Shown piece after piece: positions 43,484-55,252 of a DNA stretch of 64,000 bases. Within the stretch, counting starts at the first letter, position 1. Every line of letters starts with the position of its first letter. Below the pieces are notes generated by a model that had not been told where the DNA came from, ran no database searches, and saw only the letters and a program-made list of their open reading frames with translations. Made by a program: the position numbers and the translations under genes. Source of the DNA: Typha latifolia (lineage: Eukaryota; Streptophyta; Magnoliopsida; Poales; Typhaceae); assembly GCA_019914945.1 (NCBI GenBank), contig CM034100.1, positions 10,613,096 to 10,677,095 of the forward strand, written 5' to 3'.

Positions 43484-44560
43484 GAAGGTATTGATAAACC
43501 TCCTTTGTTAGATAGATCTAAAAATTCATATTGGAAAGATAGGATGTATGCTTTTTTAAAGTCCGATGAGGATAATGATATTGGTGTTGAATTGATGAGG
43601 CTTTATATGAAAATAATTAAGAATTTTTTAAAAAATTCTAAATGTGAAAGTAGAATACTTAGAAGCAATTATCAAGGGAGAGTAATTCAATGTTATGTAT
43701 GCCAAGATTATAGGCATATCGCTCATGAATGCCCTAATCGCCTTAAGAAAAAGGGTAAAACATTGCAGGCCACTTGGGATGATATTGATGATTACAACGC
43801 TGAATTCAAAAAGGAAAACTATATTGCTTGCACTACTTTACTATCTACTAAACTTTTCAATAATTCTTTGAGTACAGATGAACATGATCCAGATATAACA
43901 GATTCTGAAGATGATTTAGGATTACAACAAGTCTATGAGTTGTATCAAAAGTCATATAAGTTGAAAATGATAAATGTAAAACTCTTGACCAAGTTGAAAG
44001 GAGTTGAATCTAAAAAAAGAAAAGCTTAAAGGCAAATACAAGGAAGAGCGTGAACATTTAGTCAAGACAATAGATTAGTTAAATGAGTTAAAGGAGAAAC
44101 TAAAAGAAGCTGAACTAAAACAAGAGTGTCTAACAAAAGAAGTGAGCTTTTTAAAAGGGAAAACAAAACTTGATGAAATTTTGAATGCTCAAAATTACGG
44201 GCAAAGATAGGTAGGGTATTGGCTTTGAAAGAAGTTCATCTAATGTTAAACCTATTTTTGTATCTACAGGGTATCAAAAGAATGATGAAGCCAAAACAAA
44301 ATATGATATATCCAAAAAGGTGAAAACTAAAATATTTGGGAGTACCAAGAAAACTTACGAAACGGGGTATATGCAAAAGTGGAAGGTAAATTTTAATATT
44401 GAAACTCCTAGCAAAGTAAAAAAATAATAATATTTATATTCCTACGTGTCATCATTGTGGAGTTAAATGACACATTAGGCCACATTATAAATTCATACAA
44501 AAACCTAAACATGCTTTTTATTATGGGTTAAAAATTAAACAAGTTTAGATTAGGAAAGAT
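43484..44560 (+). pseudogene. Copia gag of E1, internally deleted
   Basis: LLDRSKNSYWKDRMYAFLKS gives the gag start, then at about 43565 it jumps to a late segment: knuckle CYVCQDYRHIAHEC (43690-43735), NRLKKKGK, an acidic stretch, and the coiled-coil LYQKSYKLKMINVKLLTKLK to 44029. After a shift there is KLDEILNAQ near 44170 and a second, damaged knuckle (CHHCGV.., near 44449). The capsid core is missing. Confidence 0.8.
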
Positions 44561-45837
44561 GACATTTTGGTGCCACTTCGGGGTGGTGCTATTAAGTAAT
44601 CCCTTAGTAGGATATGCTAGCTAGGGGGAGTTTGATTGATTATTTATATTCCCTAACTATATCGTTTATGTATATATCTGATTTTTGAGTTTTAGATATT
44701 TTTTTTGGACTGATTGATAATTTGTGCATTTTAGGATTCTTTTTAGATTTATGGTTTCTCATTTTCATTTTTTACTTTGGATTATACTTAGCTTTCTTTA
44801 AAAATAAAAGAATGAGAAAATTAAAAATTTTGATGCACTTATTGAATAAAAGTGACTCTTATGACATGAAGTTGTTTTATTATAGAGTTATTATTGGAGT
44901 TATAATCACTTGTGTTAATATTTAGTATATTATCTCTAAGTGTATTGTTACTCTTGAATATTCTTTATAACCTTCTATGCACATCAATTATATATTGTGA
45001 TTCAATCTTTGTATGAGCATTATCTTATGCGGTGTTCTTTAGATATTTTACTCATTAGGCTGATATTCATTGTTTGACCTTTTGATTTAGTTTCACCCTC
45101 ATAATATTTCTCCTTATCAAATGATCAATGAAAAGAGCTACCACGTGATTAGTGTGAAATTCATTTTAAAAGTGTCCAGTTTGACACCGTACATCTCTAT
45201 ATCATTCATGAGTTATCTATATTTTTAATATGATGCATTATAAAAAAATGGCTACCTAACTCGTGCGTGAAAGCTGTCATTGCATCAAAATGATTATTTG
45301 ATATAAAAAAAAGATAAAAAAAATGTTTTTGAATTGAAAGGGGAGAATGTGAACTAAGTTTGGTTTGACTTTAGTTTAGTGTCTTCTTTTAATGTTTGAT
45401 GTCTTAGAATTGCCTTATGCTTTCATACTTTATTAGAGCGAATTGTCGAGACTGTATAATTAGATATATTTTCTTTTCATAATTAACACTATGAATGTTT
45501 TTGAATATTTTTTTGTATTTCTGAAATTTATTGAATAAAATTAATATGAAATAGACTATGTTTTTGAGTGAGAGCATGAGTGTTTGATTTCATTCTTTGT
45601 CAATTTATGACAAAAGCGAGAGAGTGATATATAATTGTTTGGTTTGTTATTGATTGGTTTATTTATTTTTATAGCCTCACATGCATTTCACTTGGTATGA
45701 ATGTTGAAGTTGTGCAAGATTGATAGCAAAAAAGAAAAAAAAACTTGTGCTATGCTTTAGGATATATACATTGTTATGGGTAAAGATTTTGTATTTTATA
45801 AAATTATACTTTATCGCAAATTGCCAAAGAGAAAGAT
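44561..45837 (+). other. Non-coding 3' region of E1
   Basis: AT-rich, no coding signal. GGTGGTGCTATTAAGTAATC near 44583 and CTAGGGGGAGTTTGATTGAT near 44621 recur in E2 (near 62690-62745). CCAAAGAGAAAGAT directly before 45838 is the likely polypurine tract. Confidence 0.55.
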
Positions 45838-46373
45838 TGTTAGGTTTATTTGTACTTATGTAATTAGCAAATTATATTTCAAAACATAATTTATATTCAT
45901 GTAATGTGTTTAGATTTTATATATGAGCATATGCACAAGTTATCAAATATTTGATAAAGAATATTGAAGTGGAAGATTAATTTTAAAGTCAAAGTATTCG
46001 AAACGATTTTAGAATTGTTATTAAATGGTGTCATGATGGTTGAAGAAGTATAAAATTTTACCATAAGGCTTAGGAACAAACACTTTACATTCAGCTATCT
46101 AGTCTGTCATTTGGATAGAGTGTTTAAATGCACTCTAAGCCCGTTCGAGTGCACCCTACAACTGTTCACACTGCGTTCGCACATACAAAGAGATTATTTT
46201 GATCATTCGAACACACCCTGTAGGCATTCACATATACAGAAGTTCATATTTAGTCATTCGCAGCCCGTTCACACTTTAAGTCATCATATTCAAACAAATT
46301 TGGGCCACATTTGAATGCACCGACGTAATTTGCAATTTTTAGAGTTATGTCCGACTTGATTTTACTTAGATTT
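45838..46373 (+). repeat. 3' LTR of E1, truncated
   Basis: It starts TGTTAGGTTTATTTG, close to the D LTR start. It contains ATGGTGTCATGATGGTTGAA (also in E2 near 61018) and a decayed palindrome module at 46110-46320 with CGTTCGCACATACAAAGAG tags. It is cut by C3 at 46374. Confidence 0.7.
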
Positions 46374-46627
46374 TGATATACTTAGTTAGAGTTTCTTCTT
46401 ATTGTATTAGTTATTTATTTTTATTAAAATAAATTTTCTATAGCTCGTGTTCGAATACGGAAGGGTCGCATTTGAATAACGTGTTTGAACGTAGTCGGGC
46501 CTATTCAAATGCCTGCATCATGTTTCCAAAAATAGATAACGTGTTTTGTGCGTTCGAATGCAATCAGGCGCGTTCGAACGCGATCAGATGGAGTCCACTA
46601 GAATTAGAGTTAATAATTATTACTTTG
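46374..46627 (+). repeat. Family C LTR of C3, first part
   Basis: TGATATACTTAG start, palindrome module at 46445-46590, then GTTAATAATTATTACTTTG where G enters. The second part, from GGTTTATTGGCTAG at 52891, continues it. Confidence 0.8.
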
Positions 46628-47151
46628 TGTAACACCCCAAAATTAAAAAAAAAATATCCCTCTCTCTCTGACTGACGCACGTGCGGTCAGCCTGCCACCC
46701 TGCCCCCTCCCTTTTCTTCTTCTTCTTCCCTTCCTTTGCCGTGCACGCCACCTTCCCCATCTCCCTCATCTCTTCTTTCCCTCACCGCAGCCCTCCCACC
46801 TCCAGCCCCTCACCTTCCCCTCCATTTGCTACCTCTCTCTCTCTCTCTCGTGGTTGCCAACAGCCGCCGGAGCCGCCGAGCTCGCCGACCACCCCCCCCC
46901 TCCGGTAAGCTCTCCTCCCCTCCTTCCTTTCTCCTCTTTTCCTTCCCCTCCTCGGCCTCGTGCTGTGCCGGACCCATGCCGCCGCCATCCTCGCGCTGCG
47001 CCGCCGGCCTTGTGCTGCGCCGCCGCAGCCCCGCAGCATCGTGGGCTTCTCTCCGCCTCACCCTCCTTCCATCGGGAGTGGAAGGAGATGGGGTGGAGGG
47101 GTGGGGTTTAACCCCCCACCCATTTCCCCCCTTAGTGGGCTGCAGTGGGCT
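46628..47151 (+). repeat. 5' LTR of G, truncated
   Basis: Matches 50318-50845: ACACCCC, CCCTCTCTC, the GC-rich CCGCCGCC stretch and the final GTGGGCTGCAGTGGGCT. It stops just where the 3' LTR begins its GTGGGCTGCAGCCCAC palindrome array. Open frames in this GC-rich stretch are not genes. Confidence 0.85.
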
Positions 47152-47153
47152 TG

Positions 47154-49182
47154 CACCATGACTTTTGGCGAGTGGGACTTTAAGGCGGACCTCCTACCCC
47201 TCGAGATGCAGGACTTTGACCTAATCCTGGGGATGGATTGGTTAGCCGCCTACCATGCCAGTATCAACTGCTACAGCAAGGAGGTCATCTTACAGCTTAA
47301 TGATGGCATTGAGTGTCGATTGTGTAAGGATCGACAGGTGGACCGATCACAGTTGGTGGCGATCATGTCTATTGAGTCAGCTGGGACCCAAACTCTGACT
47401 GACTTGCTAGTGGTGCAGGAGTTTCCAGATGTTTTTCCTTAGGACATTCTAGGGCTTCCCCCAGACAGAGGAGTTGAGTTCATCATTGACCTAATCCCGG
47501 GGGCGGGACCAGTCTCCAAGGCACCCTAGCGTATGGCTCCGAAGGAGATGGAAGAACTGAGAGAGCAGATTGATGACCTACTAAGTAGGGGACTTATCCG
47601 GCCTAGCTCATCTCCTTAGGGCACTCCAGTCTTGTTTGTGAAGAAGAAGGATGGTACCCTCCGCCTTTGCATTGATTATCGGCAACTGAACCAGCTGACT
47701 GTGAAGAACAAATATCCCCTACCTCATATTGAGGACCTTTCTGATCAGTTGCGTGGAGCTCGAGTCTTTTCGAAGATTGATCTGAGGTCTGGATATCATC
47801 AGTTGAGGATTAGAGAAGCGGATGTCCCCAAAACCGCTTTTCGCACTCGCTATGGTTTATATGAGTTCTTGGTTATGCCTTTTGGGCTAACTAATGCTCC
47901 AGCTGTCTTCATGGACCTAATGAACCGAGTCTTTCGTCCATTCTTAGATCAGTTTGTTGTGGTCTTCATTGATGATATTTTGATATACTCTGCCTCAGAA
48001 CGGGAGCATGAAGAGCACCTTCGTTTGGTACTGCAGATGCTAAGGAGAGAAAAGTTATTTGCTAAGTTCTCCAAGTGTGATTTTTGGCTGGAGGAGGTGG
48101 TGTTCCTTGGGCATGTGGTCTCAGGAGAGGGCATCCGGGTTGATCAATCCAAGGTCACTGCTGTTCTCAATTGGAGGCAATCGAGTACCGTCTCGGAGGT
48201 TCGTAGTTTTTTGGGTTTGGCCGGGTATTATTGGCGTTTCGTGGGAGGATTTTCAAAAATTGCCAGTCCCCTCACTAAGCTAACTCGGAAGGATCAGTGT
48301 TTTGAATGGACAGCTGATTGTGAGGAGAGTTTCCAAGAGCTGAAGAAGAGACTTACATCTGCACCCGTCCTTGTAGTTCCTCGCAGTGGAGGAGGCTACC
48401 AGGTCTACTGTGATGCTTCATACTCAGGCTTGGGCTGTTTGCTCATGCAGGAGGGCAGAGTTGTTGCTTATGCATCCAGGCAGCTCAAGAACCATGAGCG
48501 GAACTACCCTACCCACGACTTGGAGCTAGCAGCGGTAGTGTTCGCCCTGAAGATTTGGAGGCATTATCTTTACGGGGAGAAGTGCGAGATCTTCACTGAC
48601 CACAAGAGTTTGAAGTACCTATTCACCCAGAGGGAGCTGAACATGAGACAGCGCAGGTGGCTTGAGCTGGTGAATGATTATGACTGCACTATTAACTACC
48701 ACCCTGGGAAGGCAAATGTAGTGGCGGATGCCTTGAGCAGGAAGTCGATGGGGAACTTGGCTAGTTTGATTTCTCAGCAGCAGGACATCCTGCGAGATCT
48801 GCAGAAGATGGACGTGCACATCATAACCAAAGATGTGGGTATTGGACTGCTGGCCCAGTTAACTGTGAGGCCGACTCTAGCGGAGAGGATCAGAGTTGCA
48901 CATGCAGAAGACCCCTATTTACTGCAAGTCCTCCAGCAGGTTCGAGACTCAAGTAAAAAGGGTTTTTGCCTTGATGGATTGGGAACCCTGAAGTTTGGAG
49001 ATAGATTTTGTGTACCTGACGTGGGCGGACTCCGTCGGGAGATTTTAGAGGAAGCCCACCAGACATCTTACAGTGTGCACCCTAGGGAGATGAAGATGTA
49101 CCATGATGTTCGTAGATACTTTTGGTGGCCAGGATTGAAGAAGAGCATTGCAGAGTTTGTAGCTCGATGCTTGATTTGTTAG
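47154..49182 (+). pseudogene. Protease end, RT, RNase H and integrase zinc finger of G
   Basis: LPLEMQDFDLILGMDWL is the protease C-terminus. [49 protein letters not shown] and [11 protein letters not shown] with catalytic Asp pair (near 47960-47990). RNase [41 protein letters not shown] and ADALSRKS. The zinc finger has [14 protein letters not shown] and CLIC. TAG codons are at 47440, 47527, 47617 and 49180, all in the one frame, with no frameshift. Family members read sense codons there. Confidence 0.92.
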
Positions 49183-50139
49183 CAAGTCAAAATTGAACAT
49201 CAGAGGCCGGCTGGGACACTTAGACCATTACCTATTCTTGAGTGGAAATGGGAGCATATCACTATGGACTTTGTGGTGGGTCTGCCGAAGACCTTGAAGA
49301 AAAAGGACTCTATATGGGTGATTGTGGATCGATTGACGAAGTCAGCTCACTTCCTCCTAGTCAGTGCTACTGATTCTATGGATCATCGAGCCACTTTATT
49401 CCGGGATGAGATCTTTGCTCGCCATGGGGCACCAGTTTCTATTACTTCTGACCGTGACCCTAGGTTCACCTCTAGGCTGTGGCATCATTTTGCTAAGTCA
49501 TTGGGTACCAAGTTACAATTCAGCACTGCCTATCATCCTCAGACTGACGGTCAGTCAGAGCGGACGATCCAGACCTTGGAGGACATGCTACGTGCCTCAG
49601 TTGCAGACTTCGGACTTAGTTGGGACCGACACCTTCCCCTAATTGAGTTCGCCTATAATAATAGTCATCACTCCAGCATTGGGATGCCCCCCTATGAAGC
49701 TTTATATGGACGGAAATGTCGGACACCTGTCAGTTGGGATGAAGTGGGGGAACGGAAGATTGAGAGCTCAAAGTTAATCCAGGAAACCATTGACAAGGTC
49801 CGAAAGGTACGTCAACACTTGCGGGCAGCCCAGAGTCGACAAAAGAGTTATGCTGACCGTCGACGTCGAGACCTAGAGTTCCTAGTCGGGGAAAAAGTTT
49901 TCCTCAAGGTCTCGCCGTGGAAAGGGGTATTTCGGTTTGGGAAGAAGGGCAAGCTGAGCCCTCGTTATATAGGCCCTTATGAGATCTTGGCACGGATAGG
50001 ACCGGTTGCTTACCGGGTGGATTTGCCATCAGAGCTATCACAGATTCATAATGTATTTCATGTGTCAGTGTTGAGGAAGTACCTATATGACCCGTCACAT
50101 GTTTTGAGGAGAACCTATCCGGCTAAAAAGGATCATTGA
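49183..50139 (+). pseudogene. Integrase core and GPY region of G
   Basis: It is in phase with the upstream frame. Catalytic acids: Asp in MDFVVGLP, Asp in SDRDPRF, Glu in TDGQSERTIQ. Then EFAYNNSHHSSIGMPPYEAL, the coiled stretch around AAQSRQKSYADRRRRDLEF, the GPY motif in LSPRYIGPYEILARIGPVAY and VFHVSVLRKY. It ends at TGA 50137-50139. The integrase itself is otherwise intact. Confidence 0.9.
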
Positions 50140-50317
50140 TAGATGCGTGAAGACGCGGATCAGAAGAGCGTGAAGACCCTCCGAAGAAGAGTCGTACCTC
50201 TGGTCAAGGTCCTTTGGCGGCATCATGGAGTAGAGGAAGCTTCATGGGAGCCTGAGGAAAAGATTCAGTCTACCTACCCTCATTTATTTATCGAAATTCC
50301 TTATTGTTGGGGATAGT
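50140..50317 (+). pseudogene. Chromodomain of G
   Basis: In phase after TGA TAG: LVKVLWRHHGVEEASWEPEE and IQSTYPHLF form the chromodomain-like tail of Tekay integrases, thought to steer insertion to heterochromatin. Final TAG before the 3' LTR. GTTGGGGATAG is the likely polypurine tract. Confidence 0.8.
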
Positions 50318-52886
50318 TGTAACACCCCATAATTATATAAAAAAAAAATCCCTCTCTCGGCGACGCACGTGACGCACGCGCCCGCCACCCCCGCCCCCTC
50401 CTTTTTTCCTCTTCTTCTTCCCTTCCTTTGCCGTGCACGCCACCTTCCCCATCTCCGTCATCTCTTCTTTCCCTCACCGCAGCCCTCCCACCTCCAGCCC
50501 CTCACCTTCCCCTCCATTTGCTACCTCTCTCTCTCTCTCTCTCGTGGTTGCCGACAGCCGCCGAAGCCACCGAGCTCGCCGACCACCCCCCCTCCGGTAA
50601 GCTCTCCTCCCCTCCTTCCTTTCTCCTCTTTTCCTTCCCCTCCTCAGCCTCGTCTTTGTCTGGGAGGACCCATGCCGCCGTCCCCGCGCGCTACGCCGCC
50701 GCCTCGTGCCGCGCCGCCGCAACCTCGTGGGCTCGTGGGCTTCTCTCCGCCTCACCCTCCTTCCATCGAGAGTGGAAGGAGATGGGGTGGAGGGGTGGGG
50801 TTTAACCCCCCATCCATTTCCCCCCTTAGTGGGCTGCAGTGGGCTGCAGCCCACTAATCTGTTGGGGGTGGGCTGCAGACCGCAGCCCACCAGCCCGATC
50901 TGGGTGGGCTGTGGGCCGCAGCCCACCTAGACTTGGGTGGGCTACAGGCCGCAGCCCACCTAGCCTTGGATCCGGGTGGGCTGCGGGCTGCAGCCCATTA
51001 GCCCATTGTGGAGTGGGCTGCAGTCTACAGCCCACTATTCCAACCTTGGTGGGCTGTGGCTGGGCTCCCAGCCCACCAAGGCCCTATTGCTTTGTGGGTT
51101 GGGTTTGGGCCTACCCATTGCTTCTAGCCTAGCCCATTTGGGGCCATTTGGGAGCCATTTGGACCCTATAACCATGTTTATCATTTTCACCTGATTTGAT
51201 TAGCCTGATCCTCAATTTTGGGATAACATAAGATTCCTAGGATACCCTTGACTCGTACCAAACATAAATGTGCTAATAAGGTAATTAATTCTATTAGTTC
51301 GCTAATGGCTTACTTACGTGAATTAATAGGATTTACACCGCGTGAGGAGGATTTTGGGCTTCTAGAGGAGCCGACTAGCTAACGACTTTTACCATACCGT
51401 GGAGACCCCCCAGGCGAGTAGAGTTGTACAAATCTAGAATAACATAATTACAGTCATTATACCTGTCATGATACTGTAGGAAATGTCGGTATTAATGCAT
51501 GCAGTTGGTACTCCCTATTATATCTTTTGCATACGTAGTTATTTATAACCTGTTCATCATAGTATTATGAGAATGTTAATATGACATCAACATTAGTATG
51601 ATAATGCTTTACATGTGTCCGGTATGGTATACCATTGCATAGATGTATGATTGCTGTGAACATAGAATGTAATGATCATGGTGACTATAACATGCTTTAT
51701 GCACTCATAAACACTGCACCACTTCCACCTATCATTAGTAGTCGAATTCGACTAGGCGGTACCCTACTCACTCGGCCCAAGGTTAAGGGTAGAGTGTATC
51801 TTATATGATATACTATTAGCGGCCTACACATGAGGTCGGGAAGCCCGTGTGGCATTCGGGTAGGTATACCGCATAGTTAGGACTAGATTATGATGATAGA
51901 AGAACATGATTTATGATGCGGGGATATATCTCTTGCGGTACCCGACGACGCGGGGGTTAGGGCGTCTGTTGATGAGCCGAGGGCTCCCGATTCTCCCGCC
52001 AAGGGCGGTGATGATTTAGAGAGAGTGAGATATGGGCTTACGACCGGGGTCCTGAGTCTGATGGCCACAGATAACCGGTCACATGTAGTGTCGCCATACA
52101 CGTGTAGGTGACATTACCGCTAGATGTGTATATATCCCCCTTCCATGTATGAGATGATGGATGATTGTTTCTTAAGAGTATTTACCCTGTGTGGTGAATA
52201 GCTCGGTGAGCGATGATGAGTATGATTATTGCTTTGGTAGACATGAGATGACTAAAATGCTATTTTATTGCTATGCATAACATGTAAAACCTATGATTGA
52301 GATGTGTATGAAAAGAGATTGTCTCAAGCTTTTTATATCTCGTGTGAACTTATCATAATACGTTTAGGAACTAGCATGTTCCAGGATAGTGATTGGTAAT
52401 TTTTATCAATTGCATTGACTTAGTAAATTGTGGTAAGTCATTTCAATAAGCATATCGTTATCGTTAGCAAATATTGGCATACATTGGATATATACATGCG
52501 ATGTCATTAATTTAGATTGTATGGATCCTACTGGCCGTAAGCTCACCCCTCGTGGCGGTATTATTTCGAGCTAGGGGACGCGGGTGCGGGTAGCGAGGAG
52601 TAGCCGCTTTTCTTTCCAGTACGTATATTAGTGTATTAAGCCCCTGCGAGGGTGTGATGATGACGTTGTATTTTTTGGACTTTAGCATAGTATTTTGGAT
52701 GTATATTTGGAAGGCTTGTTGTGGCCTGTGGAACTTGTATCCGGACTCCTTTAGTTGAGTTATTTATGGTGAAATTGTGCTGTTGTGTGCCTTGTGAAAT
52801 CCTTGTACTGATAGGACATGTGATGTACCGCGTGGGAGGATTTACCCACGCGGTTTACACGTGTATTTGGATGTTTGGGTGTTTCA
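50318..52886 (+). repeat. 3' LTR of G
   Basis: The first 500 bases are GC- and CT-rich, the palindrome array is at 50829-51077, then AT-balanced sequence with GCTAGGGGACGCGGGTGCGG near 52571. It ends GGTGTTTCA. It has no TTCGAA palindrome. Confidence 0.9.
50829..51077. repeat. Palindromic GTGGGCTGCAGCCCAC array
   Basis: At least six units of GTGGGCTG..CAGCCCAC, each an arm pair with a short loop; the first (50839-50854) is a perfect 16-base palindrome. Spacers such as CTAGACTTG and ACTAATCTGTTGGGG differ. RNA or single strands from here could fold into a row of hairpins. In the 5' LTR the copy stops at the first unit. Confidence 0.9.
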
Positions 52887-53407
52887 CTTTGGTTTATTGG
52901 CTAGATTCTATAAAGGTGTGGATGGCAGCCAAAATCATTATGCTATTGGAATATTGGTTTCTTACCTCTCTACCCTAATCTCCCTCCTCTCTCTTCACCA
53001 ACCTACTACCTCTATCGTTAGCAAGGTCTCTCCTAACTTCTAATCTTCCTCGTCTGTCGAATCCTCCCTCTTCTTTGAGATCTTGACTACTTCTTTCCCT
53101 TCGTCTTTATCACTTAAACAACTCAACCATCCACCTTATCTTCATTATCATCCATAACCCTAACATCCACTCCACCCGTCACCACCACCATCATCCGCAC
53201 TATATCCTATTTTCGTCCCAGTTTTCATTCGAATATGTGAAGGGCATAAATACAAAAATCATAGATCAGAGAGTTACAAATCTATTCCACTTAGTTTCGT
53301 AATGTTTTGATGATAGGAGAATATTTTGTGAATATTTTACCTTGGTTGTGTGGACTGCTTTCTACAATAAATCTAGATCTTGAAGAAATCATTCCGTAGC
53401 CTATCAT
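52887..53407 (+). repeat. Family C LTR of C3, second part
   Basis: It carries CTATAAAGG (TATA-like, near 52908), GTGGATGGCAGCC, the CT-rich leader, and ends GTAGCCTATCA (53397-53407). One primer site, TTGGTATCAGAGCC, follows at 53408-53421, without extra units. Confidence 0.85.
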
Positions 53408-53440
53408 TGGTATCAGAGCCGGTGACTCTCAGACCTCCAT

Positions 53441-54660
53441 TAATGGTGGAAACAAGGAAGATGATATCAACAAAGAGATCAATGGAGAATACACCAATAA
53501 GGGAAGACTCAATCCATGATAACCCTAACCATGAGGCCAATTTCTTTAGAGCAACCATGACAGGACTGAGTCAACCAACGTCCATGAGTGTGAACATGGG
53601 CTTGGCGAATGAACTTAGGGGCATGTTCCAAACATAGCTGCATATAGTTGACGCAATGCAGAATGATTATAATGCTTTAAAGGAATATGCCATGAACCGA
53701 TCGGCTTCGTCATCTCCTCGATAAAGATCGGTGCCTTAAGGACCAATAGTGGGACCATACCTAACCGATACCCCACAGGTCCAAGTGCGACATGTTAATG
53801 TCAATGATCCACTTTTACCTATTCCTGCACATCATCCCCCACCTCCGATACGCAATCCAAGATCGGCGGTAGTAGAACACGAGAGGTGTGCGGCACTGGT
53901 GCGCTTTGTCGATGAAGAGGATTGGCACTTAGAGGATGATGTGATCCCTTCGGAGATGGTGATGAACGTGCTCGAGGATTTAGAGAAGGAGATCTACAAG
54001 TACAAAGATTCAGACCTAAACCAAGGATCTTTCGCGAACTTGACAATACTATTCGAGGGAGAACCGAACGCTTGGATCGGGTGTTTCAAGTGGAACAATA
54101 CTTTGATTGTCAAGGGACAGCGGAGGACGCAAAGGTCCAGATGGCAAGCTTTCATCTCCAAGGAACAGCATTACATTGGTATAGATCGACTATTCATGGT
54201 GGAGGATTTACTGGTTGGGTTGACTTTTATAGGAGGATTACACGTAGATTTGGAACAGCGGCAAATGAGGATTTTGCTGCCACATTAAGCAAGATGGTTC
54301 AGAGGATGATTGTATTGTAGTACCAAGCAGAATTTGAAAGAGTAAGTAGTCGTTGCGAGCTACTTTGGCCCGAACCAACATTGATGAGTACATTCATTTC
54401 AGGGCTGCGGGAGGAGATACAGACGAATGTGCATGCTGTTTGTCCTGCCACTCTTGAGGAGGCCTTTGAGAAGGCTATGAGGATGGAGCAAAAGCACAAG
54501 GCTCTCAAGATGGCAACAAAAATAAGTTGGGGCAATCGAGATGGGCGGTTTGTGCCTACAACGCTGACTAAAAATTCTGCGGGTTCAAAGACAACGGCTG
54601 CTAGTACTAGATCATGACCACCTTTGAGACATTCTTCCAATATTAGAGTAGGCACAAAAC
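53441..54660 (+). pseudogene. Gag of C3
   Basis: MVETRKMISTKRSMENTPIR starts it, with helix ANELRGMFQT, stop, and acidic ALVRFVDEEDWHLEDD. After a shift near 54060 come VFQVEQYFDCQGTAEDAKVQ, MASFHLQGTALHWYRST, RITRRFGTAANEDFAATLSK, a stop, FISGLREEIQ and EKAMRMEQKHKALKMATK. The capsid is complete but has three or more stops or shifts. Confidence 0.85.
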
Positions 54661-55252
54661 CCCCTATTCAAACTCCCACACCTGCCTAGGTGGAGGAGCG
54701 AAGAGCAAAGGGCCTTTGCTTTCGATGCGATAAACGTTTCACCCCCCGCCATCAGTGTTCCAAATCGATTGAGAGTGTGACACTCATCGATTGTCTCGAG
54801 GAGAATGATGAGGTTGTTGGTGATGGAGAGTGTTTAGAAGAGGTCCATGAGGAGATCATGGAGGAGGGCGCGGAAGAAGATATCCAAGCGAAAATATTCA
54901 TGCATACATATTCGGGTACTTCCACGCCAAAGACATTATCGATGGACGGACTCGTTAGGGAGCATTGTGTGCACATCCTCATCGATTTTGGGAGTACACA
55001 CGACTTTATAGACGAGAAGTTAGTTAGAAAGTTGGGCTTGAATGCTGAACCGACCGTGAGGTTTGGCGTTGCTATTAGAGACAGCACAATGCTTCGGGCA
55101 GAGAGCTTGGGTCGCCAGGTCGGTATATGGGTGCAAGGACACGACATCATTATGGACTTGTATCCGTTGGCGCTGCGAGGAGCGGATATTGTCCTTGGCA
55201 CTCAATGGTTGCAAAGCTTGGGACTCGTCACCTTTGATTTCCGGAGCATGAG
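54661..55252 (+). pseudogene. Zinc knuckle and protease of C3
   Basis: GLCFRCDKRFTPRHQC knuckle (54711-54756), an acidic linker, then the protease ILIDFGSTHDFIDEKLVRK (near 54974). Phe stands where the active-site D-T/S-G has Thr or Ser, so activity is unlikely. ADIVLGTQWLQSLG follows. It ends at VTFDF, then jumps to RT. Confidence 0.85.

Larger units (their letters stand above)
42966..46373 (+). mobile_element. Copia element E1, gag only
   Basis: The LTR remnant ends near 43388, then two primer-site-like words, gag, a non-coding stretch with an AGGGGGAGTTT box (about 44620), and a 3' LTR from 45838. No protease, integrase, RT or RNase H is present. The second copy E2 has the same gag end and the same non-coding start, so the lack of pol may be a property of the family. 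The 3' LTR is cut by C3 at 46374. Confidence 0.7.
46628..52886 (+). mobile_element. Tekay/Del-type Gypsy G, 5' deleted
   Basis: TGTAACACCCC start and GGGTGTTTCA end, with perfect target duplication CTTTG (46623-46627 and 52887-52891). The 3' LTR is 2.57 kb. The 5' LTR is cut to 524 bases and joins protease, so the primer site, gag and protease active site are lost. Protease end, RT, RNase H and integrase lie in one frame with four TAG codons; a TGA and a TAG precede the chromodomain. Clade from TGTAACACCC ends and the chromodomain type (family knowledge). Confidence 0.92.

Noticed and set aside
46681..47161. Long Pro/Ser/Arg-rich open frames
   Set aside because: They lie in the GC-rich 5' LTR of element G and recur in its 3' LTR at 50369-50930.
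47154..50139. Pararetrovirus (EPRV) origin of the pol block
   Set aside because: Integrase with chromodomain, LTRs and target duplication show a Gypsy LTR retrotransposon.
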